A stretch of 57,716 nt of DNA from a virus. Shown here in pieces: positions 36,933 through 44,699 of the stretch. The notes under the pieces were generated by a model. The model did not search any database and was not told the DNA's origin. It saw only the letters and a program-made list of their open reading frames with translations. The stretch spans positions 1 to 57,716 of IMG/VR virus record IMGVR_UViG_3300025132_008330; one strand, given 5' to 3'. Positions within the stretch are counted from its first letter, which is position 1. Each line of letters opens with the position of its first letter. The position numbers were made by a program, and so were the translations under genes.

Positions 36933-37216
36933 TAGCCCGTCTCCTTAATTAAGTCAAACAACTCCTCCTTGTCTTGGCTACTTAACTCATCAGAACCTGC
37001 TGTCTTCTTTTGAATAAGGGCACTTACTTTTACAAGTTGCTCGTTTGATCTTTGTAGGGTTTCAACATATTTGGCAGCGACTGTACCGACTTTTTCTTTG
37101 CGTTCGTCGTCTTTTTTCATGTATTCCATCAACTCCATTAATAGAGTTGTGGTAATGGCTCGGTCGCTTCTTATGTTTTTAATTGCTTCGTCAATATATG
37201 AGTCTAGATCTTTCAT
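36932..37216 (-). CDS. small helical hypothetical protein
   Basis: 94 residues, predicted fully helical and rich in Glu/Lys (EYMKKDDERKEKVGTVAAKY, KVSALIQKK). Such coiled-coil proteins can be assembly chaperones or baseplate accessory factors, but no family is recognised. Its TAG-type junction overlaps the hub gene's ATG by one base. The ATG lies 5 bases after a TATAAATAG motif and has no clear ribosome-binding sequence. It is the first gene of the structural block reading leftward from the sigma factor gene. Confidence 0.6.
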   Translation of the reverse strand: MKDLDSYIDEAIKNIRSDRAITTTLLMELMEYMKKDDERKEKVGTVAAKYVETLQRSNEQLVKVSALIQKKTAGSDELSSQDKEELFDLIKETG

Positions 37217-37221
37217 GGTAA

Positions 37222-37230
37222 TATAAATAG
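37222..37230. promoter_or_regulatory. TATAAATAG motif, copy 3
   Basis: Third copy, in the 21-base gap between the gp55-like sigma gene and the small helical gene, at the entry into the structural block. On the gene strand it reads CTATTTATA and ends 5 bases before the ATG at 37216, like copy 2. Confidence 0.35.
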
Positions 37231-37237
37231 TGCTAAA

Positions 37238-37918
37238 TTATATTTCTCCACGATCCCATTTCTTTTTAAATACTCTGTACCTAACTCTCATTTTATTTAG
37301 ATTGTTAACGACTTGTTTTGTGTTGAGACCTGTGATTTCTCTGATGTAAAAGTAAATGGCTTTTTTGTTGTAAATTTCTATGCAATCTGGGGAAGACAAT
37401 AGCATACGGACTGCTTCATATACTTTTTCTTCGTTGGGCTTCATTGTGATTGCTTTTTCCCAATGATTGATCTCGTTCCAAAGGTTCTGCCAAAATTCAA
37501 AGTCTTGCCTAGCGGCATCGTACTCATGTTCTACTGTTATCTTTGACATGTCAATGTTTTTTGGAAGGTCATCTATTTGAACTTCTCTTTTGTTACTTTG
37601 GTTTGTTTTTCTGACTTTATGAATAAACCAGTTTTTTGTGATTACTGAGAAGTAAGAAAAAGCTTTGGACCCTTTGTTTGGGTCATATTTGTCTAGAATA
37701 GTTGTAAGCCATATCTTGCATTCATCTTTTAATACTTCAATATTTGGAAGGGAAGTAAAGCGATAAGTGTAAATGATCTTATCAACCATCTCATTAAATG
37801 CTGGGGCTATGTACTCAATATACAAATCTGTTCTTATTTTTATATCATCTGTCTGTGCATATTGTACAATTGCGTCTTCATGAACTTTTGTAAAATATAG
37901 GTTCTTTTTTTTTGCCAT
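37238..37918 (-). CDS. late-transcription sigma factor, T4 gp55-like
   Basis: 226 residues. The segment YDPNKGSKAFSYFSVITKNWF with the following FIHKVRK is a sigma-region-2-like core, as seen in gp55 of T4-like phages, where it recognises the late -10 element with the sliding clamp and gp33 as co-activators. The C-terminal third (EITGLNTKQVVNNLNKMRVRYRVF) resembles a helix-turn-helix. T4 gp55 is 185 residues, so this is slightly longer. Its presence implies that the structural genes form a late class with a simple -10-type promoter. It lies between the structural block and three small conserved genes. Confidence 0.85.
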   Translation of the reverse strand: MAKKKNLYFTKVHEDAIVQYAQTDDIKIRTDLYIEYIAPAFNEMVDKIIYTYRFTSLPNIEVLKDECKIWLTTILDKYDPNKGSKAFSYFSVITKNWFIHKVRKTNQSNKREVQIDDLPKNIDMSKITVEHEYDAARQDFEFWQNLWNEINHWEKAITMKPNEEKVYEAVRMLLSSPDCIEIYNKKAIYFYIREITGLNTKQVVNNLNKMRVRYRVFKKKWDRGEI

Positions 37919-37919
37919 A

Positions 37920-38228
37920 TTAGTCTAATTCTATTTCATTGATTTTGTCCATCCTTTCCTCTGTTAAGCTATAAACATCATTAAACTCTTTTACATGTTC
38001 AATAATTTGCCTAGAATGGACTATTAATTCTCTAATACTTGGCTCTCCATAATACATTTCCATTTCATACAATTGCTGCAAATGGTTCTGGTATGAAGCC
38101 AAGTCCTCCACTAAGTTTCCCATATTATCAGATACAGACAATAGATTACCTAGCATTTTTCGAATGTACCAAAGCAAAACACAATTAAGTGATATAGAAA
38201 TAACTAAAAAAATAATGAGAAGCATCAT
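37920..38228 (-). CDS. small membrane-anchored coiled-coil protein
   Basis: 102 residues. A single hydrophobic segment (residues 2-22) at the N-terminus is followed by a helical, mostly polar part with EDLASYQNHLQQLYEMEMYYG and a conserved-looking VYSLTEERMDKINEIELD end. It should be inserted in the inner membrane with the C-terminal part in the cytoplasm or periplasm. From memory, related small proteins sit next to gp55 in marine T4-like phages; the function is unknown. Not a recognisable holin or spanin. The ATG pair overlaps the upstream stop as ATGA. Confidence 0.7.
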   Translation of the reverse strand: MMLLIIFLVISISLNCVLLWYIRKMLGNLLSVSDNMGNLVEDLASYQNHLQQLYEMEMYYGEPSIRELIVHSRQIIEHVKEFNDVYSLTEERMDKINEIELD

Positions 38229-38464
38229 TTGTATTCTTCCCTCGCTTGTTTTTTATCATCAGTCAATTGTTGCTTTGCATCTTCTATGTGTTGTCTAACT
38301 ACATTTCCAGCACTATTTTTTTTAAAATATGTTGGCATAGAAGGCACCCTAGTTAGTTGATCCTCCGTCTCGCATATTTTGCAAATAGTTTCGATGCTTT
38401 TCATGGAATGAAATGCTTCAAAGTGCTCATCACACGCTTCGCAATGATAACAGTAGGTTGGCAT
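38225..38464 (-). CDS. FmdB-like zinc-ribbon protein
   Basis: 79 residues. MPTYCYHCEACDEHFEAF with a second CKICE pair gives two CxxC knuckles, the pattern of FmdB-type small zinc ribbons (often annotated as regulatory proteins). The C-terminal part is charged and helical (EDAKQQLTDDKKQAREEYK). It could bind DNA or the transcription machinery, which would fit its place beside a sigma factor, but there is no direct evidence. Its start codon directly abuts the TAG of the upstream gene. Confidence 0.75.
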   Translation of the reverse strand: MPTYCYHCEACDEHFEAFHSMKSIETICKICETEDQLTRVPSMPTYFKKNSAGNVVRQHIEDAKQQLTDDKKQAREEYK

Positions 38465-38668
38465 CTATTGTTCTTCGCCTTCCACTTCTTCGACTCCCAT
38501 CTTAAAAAGTGGTGGATTTTTAACAAAAAGTTGAGCTTCTGCCCCTTCTTCTTGCGTTGCGGATACGAATTCAAAACCTTTGAGAACTGGTACAATGTCT
38601 GTTTGTTCCAGAAGACTTTTTTGAAGAGCCATCATTACTGCTCCGACTGCTTGGTCTGACATGTTCAT
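38465..38668 (-). CDS. small conserved phage protein of unknown function
   Basis: 67 residues, beginning MNMSDQAVGAVMMALQKSLLEQ and containing DIVPVLKGFEF and FVKNPPLF. From memory this pattern recurs in marine T4-like phages next to the FmdB-like gene, without known function. The ATG at 38668 is preceded by AGGAG 9 bases upstream, embedded in the last codons of the GDP-mannose dehydratase gene. It is therefore co-transcribed with the sugar cluster. Confidence 0.65.
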   Translation of the reverse strand: MNMSDQAVGAVMMALQKSLLEQTDIVPVLKGFEFVSATQEEGAEAQLFVKNPPLFKMGVEEVEGEEQ

Positions 38669-38669
38669 T

Positions 38670-39674
38670 TTATTTTTCTCCTATTTCTTTTTTAAAATAT
38701 TCTAAGTCTGCCTCGAACATCATCTTAGCGAGACCTTCAAATGTGACTTCAGGCGTCCAGCCCAATTTTTCCCTTGCCTTTGTTGAGTCTCCAAGGAGAT
38801 AAGGTACCTCCTGTGGTCTAAAGAGCCTCGGGTCAATCTCCACATACTTATCGGCGCTTCCAAGACCTGCTTGGTCAAAAACTGCGTCTAAGAATTCTTT
38901 TACGGAGTGGGTCTCGCCTGTTGCGATAACATAATCATCTGCCTCTTCTTGCTGTAGCATCATCCACATGAGCTTTACATAGTCTCCAGCAAAGCCCCAA
39001 TCCCTCTTGGCGTCGAGATTTCCTAAAAATAATTTATCTTGAAGACCTAGTTTGATCCTAGCTGCGGCCATAGTAATCTTTCTAGTAACAAAAGTTTCAC
39101 CTCTTCTTGGTGATTCATGATTAAAAAGAATACCACTACAGGCGTATTGATTGTATGACATTCTATAGTTTCTTACGAGGTTATGAGCGAAAACCTTAGC
39201 GCAAGCATATGGAGATGCTGGCATAAGGGTCGACTCTTCATTAAAAGGATATTTGGGATTATCCCCATACATTTCTGAGGAAGATGCTTGATATATCTTA
39301 CACTCTGGCACTAGCTCTTTCGCTGCATTAAGCAACCTTAGTGTCCCCATAGCAATACCATCTACAGTATGCTCTGACAAATCAAAAGAAACTCTGACAT
39401 GTGATTGTGCTGCTAAATTGTAGATCTCGTCGGGCTTATACTTATTGATCAAGGACCACATACAACCAGCATCGTTGAGGTCAAAATACTCTAATATAAA
39501 GTTTTTATTTGAAAAAAGGTGGTCGACCCTATCGGTACAAATTAGGGAGGTTCTTCTTTTTAATCCCACCACCTTATAGTCTTTTTCCAGCAAAAGCTCG
39601 GCGAGATATGAACCATCTTGACCAGTAATGCCTGTGATAATAGCAACTTTATTTGCTTTTTTTGTACCACTCAT
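38670..39674 (-). CDS. gmd: GDP-mannose 4,6-dehydratase
   Basis: 334 residues, a short-chain dehydrogenase/reductase. The nucleotide-binding [10 protein letters not shown], the catalytic SSSEMYG (Thr/Ser-Asp/Glu region) and YACAK (Y-x3-K), and the [12 protein letters not shown] substrate motif match GMD, which turns GDP-D-mannose into GDP-4-keto-6-deoxymannose, the precursor of GDP-L-fucose, colitose, perosamine and D-rhamnose. The length fits (E. coli Gmd 373). The next enzyme, GDP-fucose synthase, is encoded immediately upstream with a 26-base overlap, so together they make GDP-L-fucose from host GDP-mannose. Last enzyme gene of the sugar operon. Confidence 0.92.
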   Translation of the reverse strand: MSGTKKANKVAIITGITGQDGSYLAELLLEKDYKVVGLKRRTSLICTDRVDHLFSNKNFILEYFDLNDAGCMWSLINKYKPDEIYNLAAQSHVRVSFDLSEHTVDGIAMGTLRLLNAAKELVPECKIYQASSSEMYGDNPKYPFNEESTLMPASPYACAKVFAHNLVRNYRMSYNQYACSGILFNHESPRRGETFVTRKITMAAARIKLGLQDKLFLGNLDAKRDWGFAGDYVKLMWMMLQQEEADDYVIATGETHSVKEFLDAVFDQAGLGSADKYVEIDPRLFRPQEVPYLLGDSTKAREKLGWTPEVTFEGLAKMMFEADLEYFKKEIGEK

Positions 39675-40548
39675 AAGTTTTTAAAACTCCATTTTCAAAT
39701 TTAGTAAATTCAAAATCGCCATACAGTTCTTTGAATTTTTTATTAGATCCGTCTTTTCTATATTGACCATCTAACTTATTATTAAACACTATTTTAACAT
39801 CTTTTTCTACATTGTTTAAAAAGATTTCTATCATTTCTTTTATCGACAAGTTTTGATCAGGAGATATGATTAGGGGCACATCGGTGCTGTGGTTGTCTAA
39901 GAGAAAAGGGATTATTCTCACTAAATCATCGACATATAATTGTTGCCTCAGAGGGCTTCCAGAGCCCCAAAATTCAACTGTATCTCCGTCGTGTGCTTCA
40001 TGTATCTTTCTTATCATGGCAGGTACGAAGTGCGAGCTTTCTAGATCAAAGTTGTCATTTGGTCCATATATATTCGATGGACAAAATGTAGAATAATTTA
40101 CTCCATATTGCTGCCTATAAGCATTTGTTTGCACCAATAAAGCTCTTTTTGTATATCCATAAGTAAAATTTGTTTTAGCCGGGGGACCTGCTAGTATATC
40201 CTCTTCAATAAACGGATAAGAGCTTACAGTATCTGGAAATGAGCAAGTACTTAAGCAGGATAAAACTCGGTTAATTCCTGCTTTGTGGGCGGCTTTAAGA
40301 ACATTTGTGTTTATATATGTGTTTGTGTCGTAAAACTCTGCTTGCTTTGTTGAATTTTCTTTTATTCCTCCAACTTTGTTAGCAAGATGCAATATTGCAT
40401 CGGGCTTAAGATCTGAAAATAGTTCGTATGTGCTATCAAAATTTGAAAGATTACAGTCTTTTGAGGATAAATATTTCCAGTCTGGGTTTTTAATCTTTAG
40501 CCTAGTTCCGACAAAGCCAGAACCCCCTGTTACCAAAACATTTTTCAT
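39649..40548 (-). CDS. fcl: GDP-L-fucose synthase (3,5-epimerase/4-reductase)-like
   Basis: 299 residues, SDR fold. GGSGFVG at the N-terminus binds NADPH; YGYTKRA holds the Y-x3-K catalytic pair; [13 protein letters not shown] and [10 protein letters not shown] are close to the Fcl signature. Fcl converts GDP-4-keto-6-deoxymannose to GDP-L-fucose. Partnership with the gmd neighbour strongly supports the call. A different reductase acting on the same 4-keto intermediate (for GDP-rhamnose or GDP-6-deoxytalose) is the main alternative. Confidence 0.85.
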   Translation of the reverse strand: MKNVLVTGGSGFVGTRLKIKNPDWKYLSSKDCNLSNFDSTYELFSDLKPDAILHLANKVGGIKENSTKQAEFYDTNTYINTNVLKAAHKAGINRVLSCLSTCSFPDTVSSYPFIEEDILAGPPAKTNFTYGYTKRALLVQTNAYRQQYGVNYSTFCPSNIYGPNDNFDLESSHFVPAMIRKIHEAHDGDTVEFWGSGSPLRQQLYVDDLVRIIPFLLDNHSTDVPLIISPDQNLSIKEMIEIFLNNVEKDVKIVFNNKLDGQYRKDGSNKKFKELYGDFEFTKFENGVLKTYEWYKKSK

Positions 40549-40555
40549 ATATTTA

Positions 40556-41134
40556 TTATGCCCTAAGAGGAGAATTTGCCATTCTCTTCTTTTCTTGATT
40601 AATCGATGGGCAGTGGTTGCCAGTTTGGTGAATCATTTCATAGAAAAGCATCATTGTCATAACTTCGACAGTGTGAAAATAATCACAACCATACACCAAT
40701 TCTTTTATATTTTGTTTTAGTTTTTTAGACTTTTGACCACTCATCATATGAGTTGCAAATCCCTTTTCATCACCCCAATGTAGGGCATTGATGATATTGG
40801 TAGAATTACCAGAGCATGACATACCTACGATTAGGCACTCGCTTGGGTCTTCTACCATAGCTGTAGTTTCTAGCCATCTTTCAAAGATATGCTCATACCC
40901 ATGATCATTAGCATTAGAGGTTATAAAACCAACATTATCAAAAGAATAACAAGTCTTGTCAGGAATCAGTCTGGACATGTCGGTGGACATATGGCTGGCG
41001 ACATAATGCAGCCCACCATTACCTATCAAAAAAATCTTTTTGGCGGCTTTGATAGAGTCAACTAATTCAGCATAACCCTCAGATTCGATAATTTCATAAG
41101 TTTTCTTTTCAATATTTTCAAAATCTATCATCAT
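40556..41134 (-). CDS. SIS-domain sugar isomerase, GmhA-like
   Basis: 192 residues, matching GmhA (192 in E. coli). GNGGLHYVASHMSTDMSR, NDHGYEHIFERWLE and GMSCSGNSTNII follow the GmhA/SIS motifs for sugar-phosphate binding. GmhA turns sedoheptulose 7-phosphate into manno-heptose 7-phosphate for LPS heptose. An HldE-like nucleotidyltransferase (52389-52847) exists in the same cluster, but no heptose kinase is seen. Therefore either heptose synthesis is split with the host, or this isomerase acts on another phosphosugar, for example a 2-ketose of the rare-sugar branch. The start is one of two ATGs; the upstream gene ends 2 bases earlier. Confidence 0.8.
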   Translation of the reverse strand: MMIDFENIEKKTYEIIESEGYAELVDSIKAAKKIFLIGNGGLHYVASHMSTDMSRLIPDKTCYSFDNVGFITSNANDHGYEHIFERWLETTAMVEDPSECLIVGMSCSGNSTNIINALHWGDEKGFATHMMSGQKSKKLKQNIKELVYGCDYFHTVEVMTMMLFYEMIHQTGNHCPSINQEKKRMANSPLRA

Positions 41135-41135
41135 T

Positions 41136-42299
41136 TTACATTACCTCTTTTATTGTCGACAGAGCTATTGTAGCATCTTCTTTGTTCAAACTTAAGCTTG
41201 GTCTAATTCTAATTGATCGAGTTCCAGTTGGATTTGTTAGTACGCCTGAATTAAATAATCTTTTGGCAAACGAATCTCTTAATTCTTGAGTTTTTAAATC
41301 AAAAGCCATTATCAATCCTTTGTTCCTAAAGTTTTGTATATTGCTATTCTGGTTCATAAGATCTTTTATGTATTTTGAAATTAAGTTTACATTTTCTAAT
41401 ATATTATAATTTTTATAAGCCTCCATAATATATTTGCACCTAATCATATCTAAAATATCAGAATTCCATGTTACAGCTAATTTTGTAATATTGTTTTTAT
41501 GAAATATTTTACCAAACTTATCTTGTACCATTATTCCAGAAACCTGAGTTTTCTTTCCAAACACAACAATATCTGGATTGAATCCTAAGTGTTCAAAGAA
41601 CCATAGCTTTCCTGTTGCTCCGAAGCCAACCTGTATTTCATCAAAGATCAGCGGCACATCGTATTGTTCCGTTAGTGCCCTTAGCTTTATAAGAAAGTCA
41701 TAATCCATGTGGAGATCTCCAACGCTGCATTGTATTGGTTCGACGACAACGCAAGTTATATCTCCTGCCTTGAGATGCTCTTCAGTTTTGTTCAAATCCG
41801 CAGCAACCTTGATTGAAAATGGTTCAGGAAAGCTATTGAGCTTCTGATCTGCGGGCCAGAATCTGGATGTTATAAAGCCGCCATAACTATTGATGCCGTG
41901 AAAACTATTATCAAAAGAAAGTATTTTTGGATTTGAGTGACCCTTGTATTCTATTGAAGTCTTAATAGCTGCTTCCACAGCCAAAGCACCAGTGCAACAA
42001 TAATGAAAGTATTTATAAACTCCTTTGCCTGCATAATCCTGAAATAGACTGTCGAACTCCAGTGCTGCATCGGTTATAAATTCGCAGTTATTAACCTTAA
42101 ATGTCGAAGCCTGTAGGATTTCTTTTTTAAATTGTTCGGTTTTAAATATGTCGTGATTGTATCCTAGAGGAAGAGATGCGTACATGCCAAACAAATCTAA
42201 ATACTGTCTGTCAGTATTCTTGTCATATATGTAAGACCCATGGCTTTTATCAAAGTCTATATGTATGTTAAATCTAGTATTTACTGCAAAATTTCTCAC
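41136..42299 (-). CDS. PLP-dependent class III aminotransferase, lysine 6-aminotransferase-like
   Basis: 387 residues from the GTG at 42299. I chose it because AAGGAAG stands 5 bases upstream and it overlaps the previous stop as GTGA; an in-frame TTG 9 codons earlier lacks a site. FDEIQVGFG carries the Asp that contacts PLP nitrogen and VFGKKTQVSG carries the PLP lysine; the FGKKTQ pattern is a hallmark of L-lysine 6-aminotransferases. CTGALAVEAAIK and FDNSFHGINSYGG are fold I class III markers. In a sugar cluster it more likely aminates or links an amino acid-derived group to the glycan than serves lysine catabolism. The substrate is open. Confidence 0.8.
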   Translation of the reverse strand: MRNFAVNTRFNIHIDFDKSHGSYIYDKNTDRQYLDLFGMYASLPLGYNHDIFKTEQFKKEILQASTFKVNNCEFITDAALEFDSLFQDYAGKGVYKYFHYCCTGALAVEAAIKTSIEYKGHSNPKILSFDNSFHGINSYGGFITSRFWPADQKLNSFPEPFSIKVAADLNKTEEHLKAGDITCVVVEPIQCSVGDLHMDYDFLIKLRALTEQYDVPLIFDEIQVGFGATGKLWFFEHLGFNPDIVVFGKKTQVSGIMVQDKFGKIFHKNNITKLAVTWNSDILDMIRCKYIMEAYKNYNILENVNLISKYIKDLMNQNSNIQNFRNKGLIMAFDLKTQELRDSFAKRLFNSGVLTNPTGTRSIRIRPSLSLNKEDATIALSTIKEVM

Positions 42300-42676
42300 A
42301 TCACTTCCTTGAGTGCAGAATTCCAATCAACAAACCTAATCGCCTTGTCGTCAATATAGTATACAGCTCTTGGTTTTTCCGCTGTGACATCTTCAACATA
42401 CTGGTCCATGTCATACTTCTTAAGCCACTCCCAAATCAATTCAACTCCAGTTTTGCCACCTATTAGCATTCTATCTTCTCTTGCCTTAGCACTAAAGACA
42501 ATGATTTTATATTTTTTACTTAGGGCTATCAAAGCATCTCGGGATCCCGGAATTGGGTCATCATAGACAGTGCCGTCATAAAATCCTTTCGAATTTGCAT
42601 GAATAACCCCGTCAAAATCTACGCCAATTTGATAAGTTTCGTCTTCAAAGGAATGTTGTCTAATTTTTTCAGCCAT
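42296..42676 (-). CDS. small HAD-family hydrolase
   Basis: 126 residues with the HAD nucleophile motif DFDGVIH (D20, D22) and later VFSAKAREDR and KPRAVYYIDDKAIRF, corresponding to motifs II and III/IV. Such short HADs lack a cap and usually hydrolyse small phosphates; in nucleotide-sugar clusters they often remove phosphate from a sugar-phosphate intermediate. GmhB-type phosphatases are longer, so assignment to heptose synthesis is not safe. The stop overlaps the aminotransferase start (GTGA). Its own ATG is 2 bases from the upstream stop. Confidence 0.7.
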   Translation of the reverse strand: MAEKIRQHSFEDETYQIGVDFDGVIHANSKGFYDGTVYDDPIPGSRDALIALSKKYKIIVFSAKAREDRMLIGGKTGVELIWEWLKKYDMDQYVEDVTAEKPRAVYYIDDKAIRFVDWNSALKEVM

Positions 42677-42677
42677 A

Positions 42678-43805
42678 CTAGTTTTCTCCGGGGTAAATGT
42701 GATCTACATCTTCACGACTAACAGCTAGTCTTATTGCCTGCTGATTGCCAATGGCTGTGATTTTATGTTTTTTAAACCTTTCAATAAAAACAACATCTCC
42801 TTCTTTTACAGTCAAGTCTCGACCCTCCACATGCCATTTCCACTCCCCTTTCATTATGAGCCACCACTCATCCCACTCAGAGTGATAATGAAGTCTGTTG
42901 CCCTCTCCCGGCATTTGTGCAATCAAAGTAGCGCAGGTTGATGGAGAGTTTATAAGAGTGTGAGACCAACACACATCTGTTGGATTATTTTCAATGATCT
43001 CTCTAGCTGATACAACTTCTTTGTTAAAGTTAAACATGTTGTTGTTTGTGACTCCATCCTCCAGCAACACTCTGAGTCTATCGGCATCAAATACTTCATC
43101 ACTGTTATAGTACATTGGATCATCATTTGATTTTTGAATCGACCTTGCAACTGCCTCTGCTAATTGAAAATCTTCTTCATTATCAATGTCTACCGTAGAA
43201 AATCCGCTCAACTCAAAAAAATGAATACTACCTTCACCTCCATGATAAGCACAATTGTATTTCTCCATATTACTTAAGTAATTATCTTTTTTCCAACCCA
43301 TTAAACCGCATGCGTATGGCTTAATTGGTTCCAGATCTTGGGATGGAGGAGTTATCTTTTTTTGATCAAAATTTATTGGCGATCCGTTATAAACACATTC
43401 TATTTGTTGGTTAAACACCGATATCATAGTGTCAGCGCCCACTCTGTGCATTGTTCTTGTAAAGTCTCTTATTTCCTCCGGTGTTATGAAAGGAGAAGTC
43501 GGAAGTAATTGGACTAAAGTTTCACATTCCGTATTGTCTAAAAAATCATGTGTAAAATGATCATTAGTGGCTGAATCTGTAGAATATTGCTCAGGGCGTT
43601 TATAAAATTTTACTCCTTCCCTTTGTGCAATTTCTCCAATAATATCTGATTCTGAGTTAACATATATGTCATCGAAGCAATTTGCTTCTTTCGCAGCCCT
43701 AATAATGTAGCTGATCAAAGGTATACCGTTTAAAAGACGGATGTTTTTTTTTGGAACTCTTTTGCTACCAAGGCGAGCGGGAATCATAGCTATAGTTTTT
43801 GACAT
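42678..43805 (-). CDS. CMP-sialic-acid-type cytidylyltransferase fused to a cupin
   Basis: 375 residues. Residues 1-235 match NeuA-type CMP-sugar synthetases: MIPARLGSKRVPKKN binds CTP, and LLPTSPFIT and STVDIDNEEDF are typical. Residues about 280-375 are a cupin: the spacing G-x5-H-x-H-x4-E-x6-G is intact in GNRLHYHSEWDEWWLIMKG, so a metal site is likely. The first domain should activate a nonulosonic acid (sialic, Kdn or related) as its CMP form; the cupin could be an epimerase/isomerase or an accessory domain. No NeuB or NeuC is in the window. The next gene is a GT29-like transferase, which would use a CMP-sugar. Confidence 0.82.
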   Translation of the reverse strand: MSKTIAMIPARLGSKRVPKKNIRLLNGIPLISYIIRAAKEANCFDDIYVNSESDIIGEIAQREGVKFYKRPEQYSTDSATNDHFTHDFLDNTECETLVQLLPTSPFITPEEIRDFTRTMHRVGADTMISVFNQQIECVYNGSPINFDQKKITPPSQDLEPIKPYACGLMGWKKDNYLSNMEKYNCAYHGGEGSIHFFELSGFSTVDIDNEEDFQLAEAVARSIQKSNDDPMYYNSDEVFDADRLRVLLEDGVTNNNMFNFNKEVVSAREIIENNPTDVCWSHTLINSPSTCATLIAQMPGEGNRLHYHSEWDEWWLIMKGEWKWHVEGRDLTVKEGDVVFIERFKKHKITAIGNQQAIRLAVSREDVDHIYPGEN

Positions 43806-44695
43806 TATTTATTTCCTTTATATTTGTTCTCTATAAATTTAACAGATTTTGAAAAATTTTCAAGTAAAAAATCATCTAATTTTAATTTTCTCATGTAATG
43901 ATATGCTATAATTTTATGAAAATAATCTATTTGAGGCTGTTGGTGATGAATATCCATTCTAAGATCTTTTACAATTGGAGTATTGTCAATTGCAGATGTT
44001 CGGAAGTTTCCCCCCTTTAGAGCTGCATCTTGGTAAGTGTCACCATACACTTTTCCAAATTGGTTCATGTTAAAGAATGTCATACCGGTTACATAAAGCT
44101 CTTTTACATCATAGTTTAAAAGAGTAATTATGCCAGTTAGACCCGTATTACAGGTTGTGCCAACTTCTCTAAACACTTTAAACAAATATCCATCACAGAC
44201 ATTGTGCCATGGTTGACCAATCTCGTCTAGAAAATCATGCACTCTCTGAATATCCCACATCGATACCATTGGGCAAACAATATATTTCATTGATTTTGCA
44301 AATTCTATATTTTGCTTTAGTGCATTAATTTTAATGATGTTCATGCAATTAACTAAAACATCTGTTCTCCTGCCATAATCATTCCAATCTTTTTCAGGCA
44401 TATGATAAGCTTGATTAACCCTAACAACAATATCATATGAATCTATTTTTTCTCCAAGACCTAAACCTTGAAGATGCGGAGAAGGGCAAACATATGCTAC
44501 CCTCTTTCCCTTTAAAAAATTAGCCAGATTTTTATCGTAATTGTAATCCTTAAACTGAGAAACAAACGGACCTCTTGAGCTAAGATCTCTCAATTGTTGC
44601 TCTGGGGTTGGAGTCGATGATCGCCATTTTGCAAGATTTTTTGACAAAGGGATGTTTATTATGTTTGGCTCGCAATCGCCATACCAATTAGACAT
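43805..44695 (-). CDS. GT29-like sialyltransferase
   Basis: 296 residues from the ATG at 44695; an earlier in-frame TTG overlaps the previous gene. Residue numbers below are from this ATG. About 64-110 (GKRVAYVCPSPHLQGLGLG, KIDSYDIVVRVNQA, YGRRTDVLVN) follow sialylmotif L of GT29 enzymes, and about 179-208 (VGTTCNTGLTGIITLLNY, LYVTGMTFF) follow sialylmotif S. A later HHQQPQIDYF fits the third motif. GT29 enzymes transfer sialic acid or a related sugar from its CMP form and were first known from animals. No signal or membrane segment is seen. The CMP-sugar synthetase is the next gene, joined by TAATG, which strongly supports the donor type. The acceptor is unknown. Confidence 0.7.
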   Translation of the reverse strand: MSNWYGDCEPNIINIPLSKNLAKWRSSTPTPEQQLRDLSSRGPFVSQFKDYNYDKNLANFLKGKRVAYVCPSPHLQGLGLGEKIDSYDIVVRVNQAYHMPEKDWNDYGRRTDVLVNCMNIIKINALKQNIEFAKSMKYIVCPMVSMWDIQRVHDFLDEIGQPWHNVCDGYLFKVFREVGTTCNTGLTGIITLLNYDVKELYVTGMTFFNMNQFGKVYGDTYQDAALKGGNFRTSAIDNTPIVKDLRMDIHHQQPQIDYFHKIIAYHYMRKLKLDDFLLENFSKSVKFIENKYKGNK

Positions 44696-44699
44696 TATA

